The position numbers were made by a program, and so were the translations under genes. From DASRHY01 sp046765875 (GTDB lineage Bacteria; Actinomycetota; Actinomycetes; Propionibacteriales; Kribbellaceae): DNA of 5,871 nucleotides. Location: positions 1 to 5,871 of the forward strand of contig JBKPSJ010000398.1 in the NCBI GenBank assembly GCA_046765875.1, in the 5' to 3' direction. The notes below the pieces were generated by a model. That model had not been told where the DNA came from, did no database searches, and saw nothing but the letters and a program-made list of their open reading frames with translations. Of this stretch, positions 5,393-5,871 are shown piece by piece; position 1 is the first letter of the stretch, and each line of letters starts with the position of its first letter.

Positions 5393-5871
5393 GTGGCAAC
5401 GCTCAAGCAGGTCGCGGCGCACGCGGAGGTGTCGGTACAGACCGTATCGAACGCGCTCAACGCGCCGCAGCGGCTGCGCCCGGAGACGCTTGCGCGGGTC
5501 ACACATTCGATCAAGGTCCTGAACTACCGGCCGAACCGCAACGCCCGAAGTCTCCGCACCAGCGCGGTCGAATTGATCGGATACTGCGTGCCGGGCTGGC
5601 CGGGCAACCAGGTGCACCTGGTCATGGACCTGTTCCTGCACGCGTTGTGCACCGCGGCCGAGGTCAGCCGCCGGCACATCCTGCTGTTCACCGCGCCCGC
5701 CGGCGTCGACGGGATGGCGGTGTACGACGACCTGCACGCGCGCCGGCTGGTCGACGGGTTCGTGCTGTCGCAGACCGAGACGCACGACCCGCGGCATGAG
5801 TGGCTGGCCGGGTCCGGGATCCCGTTCGTGTCGTTCGGCCGGGTCTGGGGCGAGACCTCGCAGCCCGGCCC
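5393..5871 (+). CDS. LacI-family transcriptional regulator, N-terminal part
   Basis: From the GTG at 5393 the frame is open for 159 codons and leaves the window. Residues 3-22 (TLKQVAAHAEVSVQTVSNAL) form the LacI helix-turn-helix. YRPNRNARSLRT (45-56) is the hinge helix with Leu54, the residue that wedges into the operator minor groove in this family. From Val59 on (VELIGYCVPG) comes the first lobe of the periplasmic-binding-protein-like effector domain, including LVDGFVLSQTETHDPRHEW (119-137) and GIPFVSFGRV (142-151), both typical. It should bind an operator as a dimer and respond to a small ligand, most often a sugar. The ligand and target genes cannot be told, because the effector pocket is incomplete and the downstream genes lie outside. 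The conserved AGVS of the recognition region is AEVS here (11-14). Confidence 0.9.
   Translation, partial: MATLKQVAAHAEVSVQTVSNALNAPQRLRPETLARVTHSIKVLNYRPNRNARSLRTSAVELIGYCVPGWPGNQVHLVMDLFLHALCTAAEVSRRHILLFTAPAGVDGMAVYDDLHARRLVDGFVLSQTETHDPRHEWLAGSGIPFVSFGRVWGETSQPG

Overview
The window is GC-rich, gene-dense bacterial DNA. G/C-ending codons, GTG starts and purine-rich ribosome binding sites fit an actinobacterium. The gene content (an Ada-AlkA fusion followed by ogt, a CPA1 antiporter, a LacI regulator) suits a soil actinomycete, possibly of the Nocardioidaceae/Kribbellaceae type. The genus is a guess.

Left part, minus strand (2747 down to 1): four genes read leftwards. First is an Ada-AlkA fusion (methyl-phosphotriester sensor, AraC-type DNA-binding domain, 3-methyladenine DNA glycosylase). 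It is followed after 15 bases by ogt, the O6-methylguanine-DNA methyltransferase. The pair forms an adaptive-response operon against alkylation damage. After a 79-base gap holding a long inverted repeat come a histidine-containing lipoprotein and, 4 bases later, the first 128 codons of a membrane cytochrome b. This second pair looks like part of an envelope redox module that continues outside the window.

Right part, plus strand (2837 to 5871): divergent from alkA is a PEP mutase/isocitrate lyase superfamily enzyme. After it come a complete CPA1-type Na+/H+ antiporter and the N-terminal 159 codons of a LacI-family regulator. The regulator has a recognisable promoter (TTGACA, 17 bases, AAGGAT), a strong Shine-Dalgarno sequence and a perfect odd-centred palindrome in its leader.

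I saw no mobile element, CRISPR array or RNA gene, and no gene-free stretch longer than 100 bases. The strongest unusual signal is in the Ada-AlkA protein. Compared with the family layout it lacks, in frame, about 65 residues from the N-terminal domain of its AlkA part, and a 16-base perfect palindrome sits on the inferred junction. The second is an inverted repeat (12-base arms, one mismatch) whose downstream arm overlaps the lipoprotein's ribosome binding site. I see no convincing evidence for a wholly new multi-gene system.
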